From: Streptomyces sp. D2-8
Lineage (GTDB): Bacteria > Actinomycetota > Actinomycetes > Streptomycetales > Streptomycetaceae
NCBI RefSeq assembly: GCF_023184515.1
Contig: NZ_JAAHBP010000013.1
Location: 124,001 to 188,000, forward strand
Direction: 5' to 3'
DNA: 64,000 bases
Of the stretch, positions 60,952 to 64,000 are shown in pieces (position 1 is the first letter of the stretch; every line of letters starts with the position of its first letter). The position numbers were made by a program, and so were the translations under genes. Below the pieces are notes generated by a model that was given only the letters and a program-made list of their open reading frames with translations, made no database searches and was not told the origin of the DNA.

Positions 60952-62190
60952 ATGGCACCGTACGCATCCGACGACAGCACGACCGGCGGGGACGCCGACG
61001 AGCAGCGCTCCGGGCGGCGCAAAGCCGCGCGGTACATCGTCCCGGTCACGGTGGTGGGGGTGGCGGCCGCGACGATCGGCCTGGTCCCCGCACTCGCCGA
61101 CTCCGGCGACCCCGACCTCCCGAAGATCACCGCCCAGCAGCTCATCGAGAAGATCGCGAAGTCGGACGTCCAGCAGCTGTCCGGCACCGTGAAGGTCAGC
61201 ACGGACCTCGGCCTGCCGAACCTCGGCGGCCTGGAGTCCGGCCTGCTGTCCGGTGCCGCGGGCCAGGACGAGGGCGGCTCCTCCGCCGAACCGACGGCCA
61301 AGCTCACCGAACTGGCCTCCGGCACCCACACCCTGCGCGTCGCCGCCGACGGCCCGGACAAGCAGAAGCTGTCGCTGCTGGAGAACGCCGCCGAGTACAG
61401 CGTCATCCACAACGGCAAGGACGTCTGGGGCTACGACAGCAAGTCCAACGAGGTCTACCACGGCACCTCCTCCGAGAGCCCGGAGCGCGGCAAGGACCGG
61501 CAGCCGCCGGCCACGCCGAAGGACTTCGCCGAGGAGGCCCTGAAGGCGGTCGACGACACGACCTCCGTGACCGTCGACGGCACCGCCCAGGTCGCCGGCC
61601 GGGACGCCTACAAGCTGCTCATCAAGCCGAAGCAGTCCGGCTCGACGGTCGGTGCGATCACCGTGGCCGTGGACGCCGAGACCGGCATGCCGCTGAAGTT
61701 CACGCTGACCCCGGCGAGCGGCGGCGCGGCCGTCGTCGACGCGGGCTTCACGAAGGTGAGCTTCGCCGAACCGGCCGCCTCCACCTTCGACTTCACCCCG
61801 CCCAAGGGCGCGAAGGTCACCGAGGAGAAGGACCTGGGCAAGGCCTCCGGCAAGCCCTTCGACAAGGGCGGGGCGAGGGAACACGCCCCGAAGGCCGGCG
61901 AGGACTTCGGCAAGGGACTCGGCGGCCTCGACGGAATGAAGACCATCGGCGAGGGCTGGAACGCCATCGCCACCTTCGACACCGGCGGCGAGGGCGTGCC
62001 CTCCGGCGGGGCCGGCGGCGACCTCGGCGGCTTCATGGACTCGCTCGGCGACAAGGTCCACGGAAAGTTCGGCTCCGGCACGGTCTTCTCGACCCGCCTG
62101 GTCAACGCCCTCATCACCGACGACGGCAAGGTCTACGCGGGCCTGGTCACCAAGGACGCGCTCGTCAAGGCGGCCGACGCCGGGAAGTAA
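60952..62190 (+). CDS. LolA-like exported protein (DUF2092)
   Basis: A 412-residue protein from ATG with GGAGG 11 nt upstream. After a charged N-terminus, one hydrophobic segment (about residues 29-48: IVPVTVVGVAAATIGLVPAL) ending in AD could be a cleaved signal or an anchor. A LolA/LppX-type beta fold follows: LIEKIAKSDVQQLSGTVKVS, 'ASGTHTLRVAADGPDKQKLS', GKDVWGYDSKSNEVYHG, then FTLTPASGGAAVVDAGFTKV and FDFTPPKGAKV. The C-terminal half is Gly/Lys-rich. Such proteins handle lipids or lipoproteins. The ABC exporter genes begin 41 bp downstream, so they are likely one operon. Confidence 0.82.
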   Translation: MAPYASDDSTTGGDADEQRSGRRKAARYIVPVTVVGVAAATIGLVPALADSGDPDLPKITAQQLIEKIAKSDVQQLSGTVKVSTDLGLPNLGGLESGLLSGAAGQDEGGSSAEPTAKLTELASGTHTLRVAADGPDKQKLSLLENAAEYSVIHNGKDVWGYDSKSNEVYHGTSSESPERGKDRQPPATPKDFAEEALKAVDDTTSVTVDGTAQVAGRDAYKLLIKPKQSGSTVGAITVAVDAETGMPLKFTLTPASGGAAVVDAGFTKVSFAEPAASTFDFTPPKGAKVTEEKDLGKASGKPFDKGGAREHAPKAGEDFGKGLGGLDGMKTIGEGWNAIATFDTGGEGVPSGGAGGDLGGFMDSLGDKVHGKFGSGTVFSTRLVNALITDDGKVYAGLVTKDALVKAADAGK

Positions 62191-62231
62191 GTCCCGTACG
62201 CGTACGGGGCGTCGAGAGAACGAGGAAGCCG

Positions 62232-63218
62232 ATGGGCGAACCGTCCGCCACGGAACCGGAGCAGCGGGACGCGCGGGCCGAGACCGGGGAACCGGTCATC
62301 GCCACCCGCGCGCTCACCAAGCGCTACCGCGGCGGACAGCTCGCCGTGGACGGTCTCGACCTGACCGTCCCGGCGGGCAGCGTCTTCGGCTTCCTCGGCC
62401 CCAACGGCTCCGGCAAGACCACCACCATCCGCATGCTGATGGGCCTCATCGAGCCCACCTCCGGCACGGCCCGGGTCCTGGGCCGGCCCATGCCCCGGGC
62501 CACCCGCGCCGTGCTGCCGCACGTCGGCGCCCTCATCGAGGGCCCGGCCCTCTACGGCTTCCTCTCCGGCCGCGACAACCTGATCCGCTACGACAGCGCC
62601 GACCCGGCCGCCGATCCGCGCACCCGGCGGGCCCGGGTGACCTCCGCCCTGGACCGGGTGGGCCTCACGGCCGCCGCGGGCAAGAAGGCCAAGGCGTACT
62701 CCCTGGGCATGAAACAGCGCCTGGGTCTCGCGGCCGCGCTGCTCCGGCCGCGCCGGCTGCTCGTCCTCGACGAGCCGACCAACGGCCTCGACCCGCAGGG
62801 CATGCGCGAGATCCGCACCCTGATCCGGGAACTGGCCTCGGACGGCACGACCGTCTTCCTCTCCTCCCACCTCCTCGACGAGATCGAGCAGGTCTGCACG
62901 CACGCGGCCGTGATGGCGCAGGGCCGGCTGATCACGCAGGGCCCGGTCGCCGAGCTGTCCGCCGGGGCGCGCGGCCGGCTGGCCGTGACCACACCGGACC
63001 CGGCGGAGGCGGCCCGGGTCCTGAAGGAGCAGGGCGTCGGCGACGTCGTGGTCACCGACGACCGGGTGACCGGCGAACCACCGGACCGCGACCTCGCCGA
63101 GGTGAACGCCGCGCTGGTGACGGCCGGGGTCCGCGTGCGCGGCTTCACGGTCGAACGGGCCTCGCTGGAGGACGCGTTCGTGGCGCTGACGGGGGAGGGC
63201 TTCGATGTCGCGGGCTGA
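62232..63218 (+). CDS. ABC transporter ATP-binding protein
   Basis: A 328-residue ATPase from ATG. Walker A GFLGPNGSGKTTTIRMLMG, Q-loop near GALIEGPALYGFLSGR, signature AYSLGMKQRLGLAAALL, Walker B LLVLDEPTNGLDPQG, and H-loop FLSSHLLDEIEQV are all intact. A C-terminal region of about 80 residues (after LITQGPVAELSAGARGR) is typical of ABC-2 exporters of the drug/lantibiotic type. It works with the permease that overlaps its 3' end by 14 bp and probably with the LolA-like protein upstream. The 41-bp gap holds no promoter. Confidence 0.95.
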   Translation: MGEPSATEPEQRDARAETGEPVIATRALTKRYRGGQLAVDGLDLTVPAGSVFGFLGPNGSGKTTTIRMLMGLIEPTSGTARVLGRPMPRATRAVLPHVGALIEGPALYGFLSGRDNLIRYDSADPAADPRTRRARVTSALDRVGLTAAAGKKAKAYSLGMKQRLGLAAALLRPRRLLVLDEPTNGLDPQGMREIRTLIRELASDGTTVFLSSHLLDEIEQVCTHAAVMAQGRLITQGPVAELSAGARGRLAVTTPDPAEAARVLKEQGVGDVVVTDDRVTGEPPDRDLAEVNAALVTAGVRVRGFTVERASLEDAFVALTGEGFDVAG

Positions 63219-64000
63219 AGTCGTGGAATCCGTAAGGCCGGTGAGCCCGCTGTGGACCTTCGGGCTGCTGCGCAACGAGCTCGTCACCACCTTCCGGCGC
63301 TGGCGCACGCTCGCGCTGCTGGCCGTTCTGGCGGGCGTACCGATCCTCGTCGGCATCGCCGTCAAGATCGAGACGGGGGACGGATCGTCGCCCGGGGGCG
63401 GAGGCGGCGGAGGGCCGGCCTTCATCTCGCAGATCACCAACAACGGCCTGTTCCTGGTCTTCACCGCCCTGGCCGCCACGCTCCCGTTCTTCCTGCCGAT
63501 GGCGGTCGGTGTCGTCGCGGGCGACGCGATCGCCGGCGAGGCCAACTCCGGCACGCTCCGCTATCTGCTGGTCGCCCCGGCCGGCCGCAGCCGCCTGCTG
63601 CTCACCAAGTACGCGACGGTCGTCATCTTCTGCCTGGCCGCCACGCTCGTGGTCGCCGTCTCGGCGCTGACGGTCGGCGCGCTGCTCTTCCCGCTCGGGG
63701 ACCTGACGACCATCTCCGGTACGCGGATCAGCTTCGCCGAGGGCCTGGGCAGAGCGCTGCTGATCGCCCTGGCAGTCGCCGCGTCACTGATCGGTGTCGC
63801 CGCGCTCGGCCTGTTCGTGTCGACCCTGACGGGCAGTGGCATCGCGGCGATGGCGACGACGGTCGGCCTGCTGATCACGGTCCAGATCCTCGACCAGATC
63901 CCGCAACTGCACGCCCTCCAGCCGTACTTCTTCTCCCACTACTGGCTGTCCTTCGCCGACCTCATGCGCGAGCCGGTCTACTGGGACGAGCTGGCGAAGA
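63205..64000 (+). CDS. ABC-2 type transporter permease (cut by window end)
   Basis: The ATG at 63205 overlaps the ATPase gene by 14 bp. At least 265 codons are open to the window edge. TFGLLRNELVTTFRRWRTLA is the N-terminal cytoplasmic helix of ABC-2 permeases, followed by a helix, a Gly-rich loop (GDGSSPGGGGGGGPAF) and further membrane segments (NNGLFLVFTALAATLPFFLP; ALLIALAVAASLIGVAALGL). GVVAGDAIAGEANSGTLRYL is the conserved ABC-2 motif that faces the ATPase. The C-terminus is missing. Confidence 0.9.
   Translation, partial: MSRAEVVESVRPVSPLWTFGLLRNELVTTFRRWRTLALLAVLAGVPILVGIAVKIETGDGSSPGGGGGGGPAFISQITNNGLFLVFTALAATLPFFLPMAVGVVAGDAIAGEANSGTLRYLLVAPAGRSRLLLTKYATVVIFCLAATLVVAVSALTVGALLFPLGDLTTISGTRISFAEGLGRALLIALAVAASLIGVAALGLFVSTLTGSGIAAMATTVGLLITVQILDQIPQLHALQPYFFSHYWLSFADLMREPVYWDELAK

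Overview
The window looks like a stretch of a Streptomyces (or close relative) core chromosome. Coding density and G+C are very high, third positions are almost all G or C, GTG starts and ATGA/GTGA start-stop overlaps are common, only two genes contain the rare leucine codon TTA, and the gene content is typical of the genus: futalosine-type menaquinone genes, a complete 14-gene nuo operon, a Tad-type pilus locus, LysM and NlpC/P60 cell-wall proteins and many lipoproteins. No rRNA, tRNA, insertion sequence, prophage, integrase or CRISPR array was seen.

Layout. 1-2354: a truncated membrane protein and a lipoprotein on the minus strand. 2806-9388: a nine-gene Tad/Flp pilus operon (SAF/CpaB-like protein, CpaE-like ATPase, CpaF/TadA ATPase, TadB, TadC, Flp pilin, two TadE-like pseudopilins, one TadG-like protein). 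9694-12020: accessory genes, namely a small peptide with a Gly-Gly leader and its own strong terminator, a frameshifted small gene, and a coupled pair of secreted proteins. 12353-16083: a 1001-residue membrane LysM-BTAD protein coupled to the prepilin peptidase that should process the pilin. 16150-24817: a CPBP protease with a TTA codon, mqnC, a degenerate amidohydrolase, a GH18-like lipoprotein, menG, a PASTA protein, a GNAT enzyme, a geranylgeranyl-reductase-family flavoprotein and an NlpC/P60 hydrolase. 25571-41579: nuoABCDEFGHIJKLMN, with a Rex-like operator upstream and a terminator downstream. 41819-46540: recQ, a 33-bp tandem repeat, an orphan M56 peptidase and fumarylacetoacetase. 46851-57264: two convergent operons that look like an extracellular or cell-surface polysaccharide system. 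57436-64000: a HAD phosphatase, a LysM transglycosylase-like protein under a ydaO-type c-di-AMP riboswitch, a polyprenyl diphosphate synthase, a LolA-like protein and an ABC exporter cut by the window edge.

How the parts fit. The respiratory theme is strong: mqnC, menG, the MenJ-like flavoprotein and the polyprenyl synthase can make and tailor menaquinone, the electron acceptor of the NADH dehydrogenase encoded by nuoA-N; the Rex-like site would tie its expression to NADH/NAD+. The envelope theme is equally strong: pilus, NlpC/P60 and LysM hydrolases, and a candidate exopolysaccharide cluster whose putative aminotransferase-like gene carries a TTA codon, so its expression may depend on the developmental tRNA bldA. 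The least described elements are the Gly-Gly-leader peptide at 9694, the LysM-BTAD protein beside the pilus genes, and the polysaccharide cluster at 46851-57264.
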